Shown: positions 16,016 to 28,219, counted from the first letter of the stretch. The stretch: DNA of 64,000 bases from Brevibacillus choshinensis (GCF_016811915.1 NZ_CP069127.1:2076001-2140000); one strand, 5' to 3'. Program-made: numbers and translations. The notes: generated from the letters alone by a model not told the origin.

Positions 16016-17833
16016 ATGGATCGCCGTGAAAGACAAAAAAGGATTCGAAATTTTTCCATCATCGCCCACATTGACCACGGAAAGTCTACGCTGGCTGACC
16101 GCATTTTGGAATTGACCGGTGCGCTCACAGCGCGTGAGATGGAAGCCCAGTTTCTGGATACGATGGAGCTGGAAAAAGAGCGCGGAATTACGATTAAGCT
16201 GAATGCCGTGCGTTTGAACTATAAAGCGGAAGACGGGGAGGAGTACATTCTCCACTTGATAGATACCCCCGGACACGTCGACTTTACGTATGAGGTTTCC
16301 CGCAGCTTGGCTGCTTGTGAAGGGGCCATTCTGGTCGTCGACGCAGCGCAAGGGATCGAAGCACAGACGCTGGCTAACGTCTATTTGGCATTGGATAGCA
16401 ACCTGGAAATCATCCCGGTCATCAACAAGATCGATTTGCCAAGTGCTGAGCCTGAGCGCGTCAAGCAAGAAGTCGAGGATGTCATTGGTCTGGACGCCAG
16501 TGATGCCGTTCTTACTTCTGCGAAAGCGGGCATCGGGATCAAGGAAGTGCTCGAAGCCGTGGTGCAAAAAGTTCCTGCTCCTGAGGGAGATCCGGACGCA
16601 CCTTTGCAAGCCCTGATTTTCGACTCCTACTTTGATGCTTACCGTGGCGTTATTGCCTCCATCCGTGTGCTCAACGGTACGCTGAGAAAAGGCATGAAAA
16701 TCAAGATGATGGCAACTGGCAAGTCCTTCGAAGTAACCGAAATCGGTACGTCGACGCCACGTCAGACGCAGGTAGATGAACTGACGGTTGGGGATGTAGG
16801 CTATGTGGCTGCTTCCATTAAAACCGTGGGAGACACGCGCGTGGGGGATACCATCACGGATGCGAGCCGCCCAGCATCGGAGCCTTTGCCTGGTTACCGT
16901 AAGATCAACCCAATGGTATTCTGTGGTCTGTACCCGATTGAGACAAACGAGTACAACGACCTTCGCGAAGCACTGGAAAAATTGCAGCTGAACGATGCGT
17001 CCCTGCAGTTTGAGCCAGAGACGTCTCAAGCGCTTGGCTTTGGTTTCCGTTGCGGATTCCTCGGACTTCTGCACATGGAGATCATCCAGGAGCGCATTGA
17101 GCGCGAATTCAATATCAATCTGATCACGACCGCACCGAGCGTTATTTACCGCATTACCAAAACAAACGGTGAAGTTTTCGAGATTGACAATCCATCGAAA
17201 ATGCCGGAAGCGCAAAAGATTGAGACCATCGAGGAGCCTTATGTTCTCTCCACCGTCATGGTGCCGAAAGAATATGTAGGTGACGTGATGCAGCTTTGCC
17301 AAGGCAAGCGCGGCGATTTCCTAGACATGCAGTACATGGGGGAAAATCGTGTGCAGCTCAAATACGATATGCCTTTGTCTGAGATCGTATACGACTTTTT
17401 CGATTTGCTGAAGTCGGGTACTCGCGGCTACGCTTCCTTTGACTACGAGCTGGCAGGCTACAAGCCATCCAAGCTGGTGAAAATGGATATTCTGCTCAAC
17501 AGCGAAATGGTGGATGCCCTGTCGTTCATCGTGCACAAGGATACGGCGTACGCGCGCGGAAAAGTCATCTGCGAAAAGCTGAAGGAACTGATTCCTCGCC
17601 AGCAATTCGAGGTGCCGATCCAGGCGACGATTGGTCAAAAGGTAGTAGCGCGGGAAACCATCAGCGCTCTGCGCAAAAACGTACTTGCCAAGTGCTACGG
17701 CGGGGACATCTCGCGGAAACGCAAACTCCTCGAGAAGCAAAAAGAAGGAAAGAAGCGCATGAAATCTGTCGGTTCCGTCGAGGTGCCGCAAGAGGCCTTC
17801 ATGGCCGTACTGCGCATGGATGATAAAAAGTAG
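16016..17833 (+). CDS. lepA: Elongation factor 4 (LepA)
   Basis: Ribosome-associated translational GTPase of 605 residues that acts on stalled or mistranslocated ribosomes. The G domain shows AHIDHGKST at residues 17-25, DTPGHVDF and NKIDLP; domains II, III and V follow, and the LepA-specific C-terminus ends with the lysine-rich [17 protein letters not shown] tail. The ATG at 16016 gives the usual [14 protein letters not shown] start, although the GGGAGGG is somewhat distant (12 bases). hemW follows, as in B. subtilis. Confidence 0.97.
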   Translation: MDRRERQKRIRNFSIIAHIDHGKSTLADRILELTGALTAREMEAQFLDTMELEKERGITIKLNAVRLNYKAEDGEEYILHLIDTPGHVDFTYEVSRSLAACEGAILVVDAAQGIEAQTLANVYLALDSNLEIIPVINKIDLPSAEPERVKQEVEDVIGLDASDAVLTSAKAGIGIKEVLEAVVQKVPAPEGDPDAPLQALIFDSYFDAYRGVIASIRVLNGTLRKGMKIKMMATGKSFEVTEIGTSTPRQTQVDELTVGDVGYVAASIKTVGDTRVGDTITDASRPASEPLPGYRKINPMVFCGLYPIETNEYNDLREALEKLQLNDASLQFEPETSQALGFGFRCGFLGLLHMEIIQERIEREFNINLITTAPSVIYRITKTNGEVFEIDNPSKMPEAQKIETIEEPYVLSTVMVPKEYVGDVMQLCQGKRGDFLDMQYMGENRVQLKYDMPLSEIVYDFFDLLKSGTRGYASFDYELAGYKPSKLVKMDILLNSEMVDALSFIVHKDTAYARGKVICEKLKELIPRQQFEVPIQATIGQKVVARETISALRKNVLAKCYGGDISRKRKLLEKQKEGKKRMKSVGSVEVPQEAFMAVLRMDDKK

Positions 17834-17834
17834 G

Positions 17835-17857
17835 CCTGACCAGTGTGTCAGGTCTTT
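17835..17857 (+). terminator. Weak hairpin after lepA
   Basis: CCTGAC / GTCAGG with a short loop followed by TCTTTT. It may reduce read-through into hemW. Confidence 0.45.
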
Positions 17858-17893
17858 TCCATTCTATTTTCAGGATAAAGGAGGGGAAGAGAC

Positions 17894-19036
17894 ATGATGC
17901 CACAATCCGTGTACATCCACATTCCCTTTTGCACGAATAAATGCTTTTACTGCGACTTCAACTCGTTCGTCACGAACAACCCACAGCTAGTATGGGACTA
18001 TCTCGAAGCGTTGAAAAAGGAGATGGAGCGCACGTTTGCGAGCCAACCGCCGGAGCGTGTGAAAACCATCTTTGTTGGCGGAGGAACTCCGACCTTTCTC
18101 GACCATGCTCAGATGCGGATGTTTTTGACGAGTGTACAAGAGCACCTGGGCAAGTACATGACACCCGACATCGAGTTTACAATGGAAGCCAATCCGGGTA
18201 CTACTGATGTAGAGAAGCTTCGCATCATGAAAGAGCTCGGAGTGAACCGTCTGAGCTTTGGCGTGCAATCCTTTGATAATGCGCTCCTGAAGCGCCTGGG
18301 GCGAATCCATGACACGGAGGACGTGTACCGCAGCGTAGAGAATGCGCGCAAAGTCGGATTTGAAAACCTCACCATCGATTTGATGTTCGGCCTCCCTGAT
18401 CAGACCATGGACATTTTCCGAGAGACTCTCAAAAAAGCGTTTGAACTGGGGACAACCCACTTCTCGGCATACAGCCTGAAAGTAGAAGAGAACACCCTGT
18501 TCCATACGTTGTACCAAAAAGACCAGCTGCCATTGCCATCCGAAGAAACGGAGCTTGCGATGTACATGCTCTTGATCGAGGAGATGGAGAAACACGGCTG
18601 CCATCAGTACGAAATCAGCAATTTTGCGAAAAATGGCTTTGAAAGCAAACATAATAAAACCTATTGGCTCAATGACGAATACTATGGATTGGGTGCGGGT
18701 GCCCATGGCTATGTCGGGGGAGAGCGGCATGTGAACGCGGGACCGCTTGCTGTTTATATGCAGATGAGCAAGGAGGGGCAGCCGCGAGTGGAGCAATTCC
18801 CGGTGCCGCGCGAAGATGCGATGGAGGAGCAGATGATCCTCGGGTTGCGCCTCAGGGAAGGAGTGAATATGGCTCGGTTCGCTCAGCGATTTGGGGAATC
18901 TGTTCATGAAGTGTTTGGAAGCATAATAAGAGAAGAGCTGGCCAAAGGGATGCTGGAAGAGCACGATGGGCACTTGCGTTTGACTGAAAAGGGGCTGCCC
19001 CTCGGTAACGAGGTCTTTGCCCGCTTTTTGCGCTAA
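17894..19036 (+). CDS. hemW: Radical SAM family haem chaperone HemW
   Basis: A 380-residue radical SAM protein. The cluster motif PFCTNKCFYCDF has the HemW spacing CxxxCxxC (Cys13, 17, 20). Other family marks are VGGGTPTFL, GVQSFDNALLKRLGRIHD and the C-terminal HemN_C-type winged-helix part. It was formerly called HemN-like, but lacks the longer N-terminus of true coproporphyrinogen dehydrogenases; HemW inserts or chaperones haem. AGGAGGGG lies seven bases before the first ATG; a second ATG follows immediately. It sits between lepA and hrcA as in Bacillus. Confidence 0.93.
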   Translation: MMPQSVYIHIPFCTNKCFYCDFNSFVTNNPQLVWDYLEALKKEMERTFASQPPERVKTIFVGGGTPTFLDHAQMRMFLTSVQEHLGKYMTPDIEFTMEANPGTTDVEKLRIMKELGVNRLSFGVQSFDNALLKRLGRIHDTEDVYRSVENARKVGFENLTIDLMFGLPDQTMDIFRETLKKAFELGTTHFSAYSLKVEENTLFHTLYQKDQLPLPSEETELAMYMLLIEEMEKHGCHQYEISNFAKNGFESKHNKTYWLNDEYYGLGAGAHGYVGGERHVNAGPLAVYMQMSKEGQPRVEQFPVPREDAMEEQMILGLRLREGVNMARFAQRFGESVHEVFGSIIREELAKGMLEEHDGHLRLTEKGLPLGNEVFARFLR

Positions 19037-19092
19037 TCCTACGTGAACTAGCGAAATATGTGTCATTTTGCCAGCTGAGCGCAGGAACTCCG

Positions 19093-19121
19093 TTGACAAA
19101 TCCTTCTACTATTGATACCTT
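19093..19121 (+). promoter_or_regulatory. SigA promoter of the hrcA operon
   Basis: TTGACA (19093-19098), 17-bp spacer, TACCTT (19116-19121). The predicted start near 19128 lies just before the CIRCE element. Confidence 0.75.
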
Positions 19122-19132
19122 AGTAAATAGAA

Positions 19133-19159
19133 TTAGCACTCGATCGAGATGAGTGCTAA
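19133..19159. promoter_or_regulatory. CIRCE operator (HrcA binding site)
   Basis: A perfect TTAGCACTC-N9-GAGTGCTAA inverted repeat located in the 5' untranslated region of hrcA. HrcA bound here represses the operon until heat shock titrates GroEL. Confidence 0.98.
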
Positions 19160-19182
19160 CAACAGGGAGGCGAGCGACTACG

Positions 19183-20211
19183 ATGTTATCTGACCGTCAA
19201 CAATTGATCTTGAATGCGATTGTCGATAATTACATTCATTCTGCCGAACCTGTTGGCTCCCGTACGATCTCCAAACGGGATGACATCGGTTTCTCATCGG
19301 CGACGATTCGCAACGAGATGTCCGACTTGGAGGAGCTTGGGTATCTCGAACAGCCTCACACTTCGGCGGGACGCGTTCCTTCTACGAAAGGGTACCGCTT
19401 TTATGTCGACAACCTGATTCAGCCTCACCTTTTGGATGACGGTGAATTGGGTAAACTGAAACAGTTGTTTGCCGAGCGTATTCTGCACGCTGAACAGGTG
19501 GTAGAGTACACCGCCCAGATTCTCTCCCAGTTGACGAACTATACAGCAGTGGTCCTGGGGCCAGAGATTTTTGAGCATCGGTTAAAACATATACAAATCG
19601 TTCCTCTGGGTGACAAGCAGGCCGTGGCCATCGTGGTCACCCATACCGGCCGCGTGGAAAACAAGCTGATTGATTTGCCTGAGGGCATAGGTGCATCCGA
19701 GATCGAGCGTCTCGTGAACCTGCTCAACCACAAGCTTTCCGACGTGCCGCTGTGGCAGCTGCGCCAGCGCTTGTATCAAGAGATTTCGGGTGAGATGCGC
19801 CGCCATGCGGAGCAATACGAGGAAATTCTCAATCTCCTTGATCAATCCCTGGTCCAGCAAGAAGAGGATCGAGTGTACTTACGCGGTGCGACCAAGATTC
19901 TGAATCAGCCGGAATTCCGTGATGTAGACAAGGTCAAGGATATTTTGGAGCTCCTGGAGCGAAATGACCAGCTCATACATTTGTTCGGAACACCGGTGGA
20001 TGGACTCACCGTGCGTATCGGTCAGGAGAACCAGCTAGACGCGATTAAGCAATGCAGTATCATAACTACCTCATACTCTCTGGGCGGCAAGCCTGTAGGG
20101 ATGGTAGGGATACTTGGCCCGACCCGGATGGAATACGGCAGAGTCATTACTGTACTGAACTATTTGGCAGAAGGCTTATCGCGCATGCTGACTTCGCAGT
20201 TTGAGAAATAA
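19183..20211 (+). CDS. hrcA: Heat-inducible transcription repressor HrcA
   Basis: CIRCE-binding repressor of 342 residues. The N-terminal winged helix is recognisable (FSSATIRNEMSDLEELGYLEQ ... HTSAGRVPSTKGYRFYVD), followed by the GAF-like and dimerisation parts ending in VGILGPTRMEYGRVI and the C-terminal LSRMLTSQF. The ATG at 19183 is used: GGGAGG lies 11 bases upstream and the frame before it crosses the CIRCE element. It is the first gene of hrcA-grpE-dnaK. Confidence 0.97.
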   Translation: MLSDRQQLILNAIVDNYIHSAEPVGSRTISKRDDIGFSSATIRNEMSDLEELGYLEQPHTSAGRVPSTKGYRFYVDNLIQPHLLDDGELGKLKQLFAERILHAEQVVEYTAQILSQLTNYTAVVLGPEIFEHRLKHIQIVPLGDKQAVAIVVTHTGRVENKLIDLPEGIGASEIERLVNLLNHKLSDVPLWQLRQRLYQEISGEMRRHAEQYEEILNLLDQSLVQQEEDRVYLRGATKILNQPEFRDVDKVKDILELLERNDQLIHLFGTPVDGLTVRIGQENQLDAIKQCSIITTSYSLGGKPVGMVGILGPTRMEYGRVITVLNYLAEGLSRMLTSQFEK

Positions 20212-20252
20212 ATGGATGGAAGGGCTCTGAGAAGCCGCAGGAGGTATCGACG

Positions 20253-20792
20253 TTGAGCGAAGAAAAATTGACGCAAGACCCGACTGCTGAAGAAGAACAA
20301 ACAGAAACAGCTGATCAGCAGGAATCGGCAGATGTGAACTGGGAGCAAGAGGCAGCGCATTGGAAGGCGCAGGCCGAAGAGCATCAGAACCGGATGCTTC
20401 GTACCATGGCAGACATGGAAAACCTGAGAAGACGCGTGCGCAAAGAGCAGGAAGATTTGGCCAAGTACGCTTCCCAAAAAGTCGTGGAAGAACTCTTGCC
20501 GATCCTGGACAACTTCGAGCGCGCTCTCGCGGCTGACAAGGAATCCATGACAGTGGAATCTTTGTTGACCGGAGTGGACATGGTCTATCGCCAAATGGTG
20601 CAAGTCTTTGATAAAGAAGGTTTGGTAGCCATTGCGGCAAAAGGCCAACCTTTTGATCCCCATGTACACCAAGCCGTGATGCAGACGCAAGATCCGGCAT
20701 TTGAATCCGGCGTCGTAGTAGAAGAGCTGCAAAAGGGCTACATGTTCAAAGATCGCGTCGTTCGTCCGGCGATGGTCAAAGTAAACGAGTAA
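20253..20792 (+). CDS. grpE: Nucleotide exchange factor GrpE
   Basis: A 179-residue DnaK nucleotide exchange factor. A Glu/Gln-rich disordered N-terminus (to about residue 35) precedes a long coiled coil (HWKAQAEEHQNRMLRTMADMEN ... in part) and the C-terminal beta-domain with FDPHVHQAV and VLQKGYMFKDRVVRPAMVKV-like sequence. It starts at TTG with AGGAGG eight bases upstream. Position between hrcA and dnaK is canonical. Confidence 0.96.
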   Translation: MSEEKLTQDPTAEEEQTETADQQESADVNWEQEAAHWKAQAEEHQNRMLRTMADMENLRRRVRKEQEDLAKYASQKVVEELLPILDNFERALAADKESMTVESLLTGVDMVYRQMVQVFDKEGLVAIAAKGQPFDPHVHQAVMQTQDPAFESGVVVEELQKGYMFKDRVVRPAMVKVNE

Positions 20793-20821
20793 GATCCACA
20801 TTTCTATTAAATAGACAGTGA

Positions 20822-22675
<1,854 letters not shown>

Positions 22676-22690
22676 TCACGTTGGCCCAAG

Positions 22691-22727
22691 AAAGTCAAAG
22701 TCACGGAATGCTGACTTTGACTTTTTT
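22691..22727 (+). terminator. Intrinsic terminator after dnaK
   Basis: AAAGTCAAAGTCA / TGACTTTGACTTT stem (13 bp) with an eight-base loop and seven T. It separates hrcA-grpE-dnaK from dnaJ. Confidence 0.9.
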
Positions 22728-22782
22728 TCAAGTCTGTCACATGCTATGATAACAGTTGACTGTCATGGGAGTGATTTAGGAG

Positions 22783-23910
22783 ATGAAACGCGACTACTAT
22801 GAGGTGCTGGGGGTCGGCAAGGGCGCGGACGCTGATGAAATCAAAAAAGCGTACCGCAAGCTGGCGCGTCAGTACCATCCGGATGTAAATAAAGCCGCAG
22901 ATGCGGAAGAGAAGTTCAAGGAAGTGAAGGAAGCGTACGATGTCCTGTCTGAGCCGCAAAAACGAGCTCAGTACGACCGTTTCGGACATCAGGATCCTAA
23001 CCAAGGCTTTGGCGGCGGTGGTTTTGACGCCTCTGGAATGGGCGGCTTCGGCGATATTTTTGATATGTTTTTCGGCGGTGGCGGGCGACGTGCGAATCCG
23101 AACGCGCCGCGCAAAGGCTCTGACCTGCAGTTTGGTCTCAGCATTGAATTTACAGAAACAGTCTTCGGGAAAGAGACCGATGTGGAAATTCCCAAGGAAG
23201 CGGAGTGCGACACTTGCCATGGCTCCGGGGCAAAACCGGGTACGGGTGTCGAGACTTGTAAAACTTGCAGCGGCACAGGACAGCAGGAAGTGGCTGCAAA
23301 CACGCCATTTGGCCGCATCGTCAACCGACGCGTTTGTACGACTTGCGAAGGAAAAGGGAAAGTCTTCAAAGAAAAATGCTCGTCCTGCCGCGGTAGCGGT
23401 CGCGTCAAAGTGCGCCGCAAGATTCATCTCAACATTCCAGCGGGAGTGGATGACGGTGCGCAGCTGCGCGTGACAGGTGAAGGGGAACCGGGTGTAAACG
23501 GCGGGCCTCCCGGCGATTTGTACGTCGTATTGCGCGTCAAAAGTCACGAGTTTTTCGAACGCGAAGGAAATGATATCTACTGTGAAGTTCCTCTCACCTA
23601 TGCCCAAGCCGCGCTTGGTGACGAGATCGAAGTGCCGACAGTGGACGGTCGTGTGAAGCTGAAGATCCCATCCGGAACGCAGACTGAGACGTTCTTCAGG
23701 CTTCGGGGGAAAGGTGTCCCGCACCTGCGAGGCAATGGACGCGGCGATCAGCACGTGAAAGTGCGCGTGATTACTCCGACCAAGCTGAGCGATAAGCAAA
23801 AAGAGCTTTTGCGAGAGCTGGCCGAACTGTCGGGTGAAAAGCCGGGACAGCATGGCGGCGAAGATGAAGGCTTTTTTGAAAAAATGAAACGGGCATTCCG
23901 CGGCGAATAA
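22783..23910 (+). CDS. dnaJ: Chaperone protein DnaJ
   Basis: Hsp40 co-chaperone of 375 residues. The J domain has HPD at residues 32-34, followed by a Gly/Phe-rich stretch ([17 protein letters not shown]), then four zinc-binding repeats [24 protein letters not shown] and CSSCRGSG, and the C-terminal substrate-binding domain ([18 protein letters not shown]). AGGAG is seven bases upstream of the ATG. It has its own upstream region after the dnaK terminator, so it may be transcribed partly independently of CIRCE control. Confidence 0.98.
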   Translation: MKRDYYEVLGVGKGADADEIKKAYRKLARQYHPDVNKAADAEEKFKEVKEAYDVLSEPQKRAQYDRFGHQDPNQGFGGGGFDASGMGGFGDIFDMFFGGGGRRANPNAPRKGSDLQFGLSIEFTETVFGKETDVEIPKEAECDTCHGSGAKPGTGVETCKTCSGTGQQEVAANTPFGRIVNRRVCTTCEGKGKVFKEKCSSCRGSGRVKVRRKIHLNIPAGVDDGAQLRVTGEGEPGVNGGPPGDLYVVLRVKSHEFFEREGNDIYCEVPLTYAQAALGDEIEVPTVDGRVKLKIPSGTQTETFFRLRGKGVPHLRGNGRGDQHVKVRVITPTKLSDKQKELLRELAELSGEKPGQHGGEDEGFFEKMKRAFRGE

Positions 23911-23990
23911 CTGCCGCGGCTTGTCCGCTTTTTACGAAGGTTACTTACAGCCTTGTTTACTAGGGAGCATACGTGGGGAGTGGTAGATTC

Positions 23991-24932
23991 ATGAAATGGT
24001 CAGAAATCAGTATCCATACGACAGCGGAAGCTACGGAGGCGGTTTCCAGCATTCTGTATGAAATGGGCGCAAACGGTGTCGTCATCGAGGACCCAGAGGT
24101 GCTATATCGCGAGTGGGATACACCGTTTGGTGAGATCTACCAGCTTTCACCGGATGATTTTCCGGCCGAGGGCGTATTCGTCAAAGCATACTTGCCGGTT
24201 GACAGCAGTGAGCTGTTTGATGTGGTGGAAGAATTGAAGGAACAGCTGGCTCAGTTGACGGAGTACGGTTTGGACATTGGTAAAGCGAACATCGCCGTAA
24301 ATGATGTTCATGAAGACGAATGGGCCCACGCCTGGAAAAAGTACTACAAGCCCGTACACGTGACCGATCGAATGACGATCAAGCCTGTATGGGAAGAGTA
24401 CGAGCCTAGACGCGCGGATGAAATCATCATCGAGATGGACCCTGGCATGGCATTTGGCACTGGGACTCATCCGACCACCATTTTGTGCCTGCGTGCAGTG
24501 GAGAAGTACGTGGACCAAGGAGATCGTCTGTATGACGTAGGGACAGGCACTGCGATTTTGAGCATTGCGGCTGCCAAGCTGGGTGCAGAGCATGTGCTTG
24601 CCATGGATTTGGACGAGGTAGCCGTTCGTTCAGCGCAAGCCAATACAGAGCTGAATGGCGTTGACGAAAAAATCACGGTTCGCCAAAACAACCTGCTGGA
24701 TGGCGTGGAAGAGCCGGTTGACGTAGTCGTCGCCAACATTTTGGCAGAGGTAATCGTGCGTTTCACGGATGATGTGTACCGTGTACTGAGGCCCGAGGGC
24801 GTATTCATCGCATCGGGTATTATCCAGGCGCGCGAGGCCGATGTGAAGAAGGCGCTGGCCGACTCTGGACTGGTCGTAGTGGAAACGATTATGATTGACG
24901 ATTGGGTAGCAATTGTATCAAAAAAAAGATAG
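23991..24932 (+). CDS. prmA: Ribosomal protein L11 methyltransferase
   Basis: SAM-dependent methyltransferase of 313 residues that modifies ribosomal protein L11. The N-terminal L11-recognition domain is followed by the catalytic domain: AFGTGTHPTT, YDVGTGTAILSIAAAKLGA (SAM loop), NILAEV (NPPY-like position). An in-frame GTG at 23973 exists; the ATG at 23991 gives the usual MKWSEISIHT start. Gene order dnaJ-prmA-rsmE-mtaB matches Bacillus. Confidence 0.96.
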   Translation: MKWSEISIHTTAEATEAVSSILYEMGANGVVIEDPEVLYREWDTPFGEIYQLSPDDFPAEGVFVKAYLPVDSSELFDVVEELKEQLAQLTEYGLDIGKANIAVNDVHEDEWAHAWKKYYKPVHVTDRMTIKPVWEEYEPRRADEIIIEMDPGMAFGTGTHPTTILCLRAVEKYVDQGDRLYDVGTGTAILSIAAAKLGAEHVLAMDLDEVAVRSAQANTELNGVDEKITVRQNNLLDGVEEPVDVVVANILAEVIVRFTDDVYRVLRPEGVFIASGIIQAREADVKKALADSGLVVVETIMIDDWVAIVSKKR

Positions 24933-24950
24933 AATAGTGAGGTTGGCGAG

Positions 24951-25691
24951 ATGCAACGATATTTTGTCGAGCCAGATCACTTTACTGACCATGAGGTAAC
25001 GATTGTCGGAGACGACGTCCACCATATCGTAAACGTGATGCGGGCAAGAGAAGGCGAAGAAATCTTCGTTTCTGACGGAGCAGGCAGGTCGGCAGTGGCC
25101 AAGCTTGTCTCGCTGTCTGCAAAAGAAGTGAGAGCGAGCGTTCTGGAGCTTTTATGTGAGCAGCGGGAATTGCCGATTCGCGTAACGATCGGTCAAGGGC
25201 TCCCAAAAGGCGAGAAGATGGAGTGGATCTTGCAAAAGGGGACGGAACTCGGGGCGTACTCTTTTTTCCCGTTTTCCTCTGAACGCACCATCGTCAAGCT
25301 CGATGCCAAAAAAGAGGCGAAAAAGCTGGAGCGCTGGCGCAAGATTGTCAAGGAAGCTGCAGAGCAGTCTCATCGTGATGTGCTCCCGCAGCTGCTCGCA
25401 CCCGTTTCATTCCGAGAGGCGTTGGAAGCAGGAAAGCAGTACACGCACTGTGCGATCGCCTATGAAAAAGAGGGCGGCACAACCATGCATCAGACATTGA
25501 CGGAAATGAATCCGGATGATTCTCTGCTCGTTTTGATTGGACCTGAAGGGGGCTTTTCCCCGGATGAGGTCGCCCTGGCGGAGGAGAAAGGATTTTTACC
25601 CGTATCACTTGGGCCGCGTATCCTGCGTACAGAAACGGCTAGTCAATACGTGCTGGCCTGCGCTTCCTATCAGTTTGAACGGCTACGCTAA
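24951..25691 (+). CDS. rsmE: 16S rRNA (uracil(1498)-N(3))-methyltransferase
   Basis: SPOUT-fold methyltransferase of 246 residues acting on the 30S subunit. An N-terminal PUA-like domain (VHHIVNVMRAREGEEIFVSD) precedes the knotted domain with GPEGGFSPDEV and LGPRILRTETAS, which form the SAM pocket. It starts 18 bases after prmA. Confidence 0.96.
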   Translation: MQRYFVEPDHFTDHEVTIVGDDVHHIVNVMRAREGEEIFVSDGAGRSAVAKLVSLSAKEVRASVLELLCEQRELPIRVTIGQGLPKGEKMEWILQKGTELGAYSFFPFSSERTIVKLDAKKEAKKLERWRKIVKEAAEQSHRDVLPQLLAPVSFREALEAGKQYTHCAIAYEKEGGTTMHQTLTEMNPDDSLLVLIGPEGGFSPDEVALAEEKGFLPVSLGPRILRTETASQYVLACASYQFERLR

Positions 25692-25720
25692 GCTTTAGAA
25701 GGAAGAAAGGAGGAATCGCA

Positions 25721-27079
25721 ATGTCTACCGTTGCTTTTCATACATTGGGTTGTAAAGTAAACAGCTATGAAACAGAGGCGATCTGGCAGCTGTTTAAAAA
25801 CGAAGGCTACGAACGCGTCGATTTTGAACAGGACGACGCCGACGTTTATGTCATTAACACATGTACCGTTACCAATACAGGTGATAAAAAGAGCCGTCAG
25901 GTGATTCGCCGGGCGATTCGCCGCAATCCCGAAGCGATTGTTGCGGTAACCGGCTGCTATGCGCAAACCTCCCCGAGTGAAATCGCCCAAATTCCTGGGG
26001 TTGACATCGTCGTAGGGACACAAGGGCGCGAAAATCTGATCGAATACGTGAACCAGATCAAGGTGGAGCGTCAACCGATCAATGCCGTAGGAAACATCAT
26101 GAAAGCCCGCGAGTTTGAGGAGCTGGATGTTCCGAACTTCACCGACCGTACACGTGCATCTCTGAAAATTCAAGAGGGCTGCAACAACTTCTGTACGTTT
26201 TGCATTATTCCGTGGGCTCGCGGGCTGATGCGCTCACGCAAGCCGGAGAGCGTGGTTGAGCAGGCGAAAAAGCTCGTGGAAGCAGGCTATCTGGAGATTG
26301 TTTTGACAGGGATTCACACTGGAGGCTACGGGGAGGACCTGGAAGATTACAACCTCGCCAAGCTCTTGGTGGATCTGCACCAGGTAGAAGGTTTGAAGCG
26401 CATCCGGATCAGCTCGATCGAAGCGAGTCAGATTACGGACGAAGTGATCGAAGTCATCAACAATTCGGACCGTGTCGTTCGTCATCTGCACGTCCCTCTG
26501 CAAGCGGGCGATGATGAAGTGCTGAAACGCATGCGCCGCAAATATACAACGGCTGAATTCTACGAAAAGATGGTGAAAGTGCGCGAAGCCCTTCCAGGCG
26601 CAGCGATCACGACAGATGTCATCGTCGGCTTCCCAGGAGAAACCGAAGAGCAGTTTATGAACGGCTACGAGTTCATCAAAAAGATCGGCTTTGCTGAGCT
26701 GCATGTATTCCCATATTCCATGCGTACCGGTACACCGGCAGCTCGCATGACAGATCAGATTCCGGAAGAGGAGAAGCATGAGCGCGTCACCAAGCTGCTC
26801 GAGCTCAATCAACAGCTGACCCTCGAATACTCTTCGAAGTTCGTGGGGGACGTCCTGGAAGTCATTCCTGAGCGCCCTTACAAGGAAGCTCCTGAGAGTG
26901 GTCTTTTGATGGGTTACTCCGACAACTACCTCAACGTCGTTTTCCCAGGCGACGAGAGCATGATCGGGAAAATTTGCAAAGTTCGCTTGGACGAACCAGG
27001 CTCTGAATATTGCAAAGGGACATTTGTACGCGTGCTAGAAAACGATCAGCTCCCTCTCTTGAAGGAGCGTGCCATATGA
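25721..27079 (+). CDS. mtaB: tRNA t6A37 methylthiotransferase MtaB
   Basis: Radical SAM enzyme of 452 residues that converts t6A37 to ms2t6A37 in tRNA. The N-terminal UPF0004 domain provides three cluster Cys (TLGCKVNSYE, NTCTVTN, VTGCYAQ), the radical SAM motif is CNNFCTFCIIPWARG, and a TRAM domain ends the protein. AGGAGG lies seven to eight bases before the ATG. Its stop overlaps the next start by ATGA. Confidence 0.96.
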   Translation: MSTVAFHTLGCKVNSYETEAIWQLFKNEGYERVDFEQDDADVYVINTCTVTNTGDKKSRQVIRRAIRRNPEAIVAVTGCYAQTSPSEIAQIPGVDIVVGTQGRENLIEYVNQIKVERQPINAVGNIMKAREFEELDVPNFTDRTRASLKIQEGCNNFCTFCIIPWARGLMRSRKPESVVEQAKKLVEAGYLEIVLTGIHTGGYGEDLEDYNLAKLLVDLHQVEGLKRIRISSIEASQITDEVIEVINNSDRVVRHLHVPLQAGDDEVLKRMRRKYTTAEFYEKMVKVREALPGAAITTDVIVGFPGETEEQFMNGYEFIKKIGFAELHVFPYSMRTGTPAARMTDQIPEEEKHERVTKLLELNQQLTLEYSSKFVGDVLEVIPERPYKEAPESGLLMGYSDNYLNVVFPGDESMIGKICKVRLDEPGSEYCKGTFVRVLENDQLPLLKERAI

Positions 27080-27504
27080 AGGAGATATCGGCAGGAGGCG
27101 TCGTTTACCGCGAGCAAGACGGGGAATACATGCTTCTCTTGATCGAAGACCGCTATGGCAAGGTAACGCTGGCAAAAGGGAAGCAAGAAATCGGCGAGAC
27201 CATTGAAGAAACAGCCCTGCGAGAAGTGCTGGAGGAAACAGGCGTCGCAGGACGCTTGGGTGGCAAGCTGGACATGATCACCTATGTTTATCACCACCCA
27301 GTGACAGGAGAAGCCGTCGACAAAGAAGTCCACTACTATCTGGTTGAGGCGTACAACACCGAGATCACGGTGCAGCTGGAAGAAATCAATGACGTTCACT
27401 GGCATCCGGCAAAGGAAGCGTGGGAGCTCCAGCAGGCTCGCGGCTATCGGAATAATGACAAGGTTTTCCTCCTGGCTTTCCAACAATTAGGGATAGAGGT
27501 GTAG
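27076..27504 (+). CDS. Nudix hydrolase
   Basis: A 142-residue Nudix-fold hydrolase. The Nudix box GKQEIGETIEETALREVLEETG fits Gx5Ex7REUxEExGU across residues 37-57 or so (quoted in part: REVLEETG). The product is small and has no extra domain, as in MutT/Ap4A-type enzymes; substrate cannot be assigned. The ATG overlaps the mtaB stop, and GAAGGAG lies upstream, indicating coupling. Confidence 0.88.
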   Translation: MKEISAGGVVYREQDGEYMLLLIEDRYGKVTLAKGKQEIGETIEETALREVLEETGVAGRLGGKLDMITYVYHHPVTGEAVDKEVHYYLVEAYNTEITVQLEEINDVHWHPAKEAWELQQARGYRNNDKVFLLAFQQLGIEV

Positions 27505-27512
27505 TGTAACCC

Positions 27513-28178
27513 GTGAATATCAACAAATATATCGACCATACCTTACTGAAACCGGAAACGACAGCAGCGATGATCGACAAGCTGTGTGCAGAAGCAAAGG
27601 AGCATGATTTTGCTTCCGTTTGCGTCAATCCTTACTGGGTAAAGCGCTCTGCGTCTTTGCTGGCAGGGACGGATGTGAAAGTCTGCACCGTAATCGGCTT
27701 CCCGCTCGGAGCGAACACTCCAGAGGTAAAAGCTGCAGAAACACGCGATGCGATCGCAAACGGTGCGACTGAAGTAGATATGGTCCTGAATGTGGGAGCA
27801 CTGAAATCCGGCGATCTGGAAGCAGTCAAGCAGGATGTGGCGGCAGTGAAGCAGGCAGCGGGTGATGTTCTGGTCAAGGTCATCCTGGAAACAGGCTTGT
27901 TGACTGATGAAGAGAAAGAAACAGCTTGCAAGCTCTGCGTCGAGGCAGGAGCGGACTACGTGAAAACCTCCACGGGCTTCGGACCAGGAGGAGCGACGGT
28001 TGAAGACATCGCTTTGATGCGCAAAGCGGTCGGACCTGACATCGGTGTAAAAGCCTCCGGCGGCGTTCGCGATGGTGAAGCTGCGCAAGCGATGATCGAA
28101 GCCGGCGCTACCCGTATTGGAACCAGCTCGGGCATCTCGATTGTGACAGGCGCTAAAGCGACAGGCAACGGATACTAG
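27513..28178 (+). CDS. deoC: Deoxyribose-phosphate aldolase
   Basis: Class I aldolase of 221 residues that cleaves 2-deoxyribose 5-phosphate to glyceraldehyde 3-phosphate and acetaldehyde in deoxynucleoside catabolism. IDHTLLKP begins the barrel; the Schiff-base Lys lies in VKVILETG, and the second active-site Lys in [10 protein letters not shown], with VKASGGVRD near the phosphate site. GTG start nine bases after the Nudix gene; a weak GAGGTG lies upstream. It ends at a strong terminator. Confidence 0.95.
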   Translation: MNINKYIDHTLLKPETTAAMIDKLCAEAKEHDFASVCVNPYWVKRSASLLAGTDVKVCTVIGFPLGANTPEVKAAETRDAIANGATEVDMVLNVGALKSGDLEAVKQDVAAVKQAAGDVLVKVILETGLLTDEEKETACKLCVEAGADYVKTSTGFGPGGATVEDIALMRKAVGPDIGVKASGGVRDGEAAQAMIEAGATRIGTSSGISIVTGAKATGNGY

Positions 28179-28188
28179 GAGCAAAGAA

Positions 28189-28219
28189 AAGCCTGGCCAT
28201 GAAGAGGCCGGGCTTTTTT
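28189..28219 (+). terminator. Intrinsic terminator after deoC
   Basis: AAGCCTGGCC / GGCCGGGCTT with a seven-base loop and six T, closing the prmA-to-deoC unit. Confidence 0.9.

Noticed and set aside
15694-16128. N-terminal extension of the GNAT gene to 432 codons
   Set aside because: It would overlap lepA and its promoter. The TTG at 15693 with AAGGAGG explains the protein length and domain start.
22713-22751. Promoter for dnaJ using TTGACT and TATGAT
   Set aside because: The spacer is about 22 bases and the -35 lies within the terminator stem.
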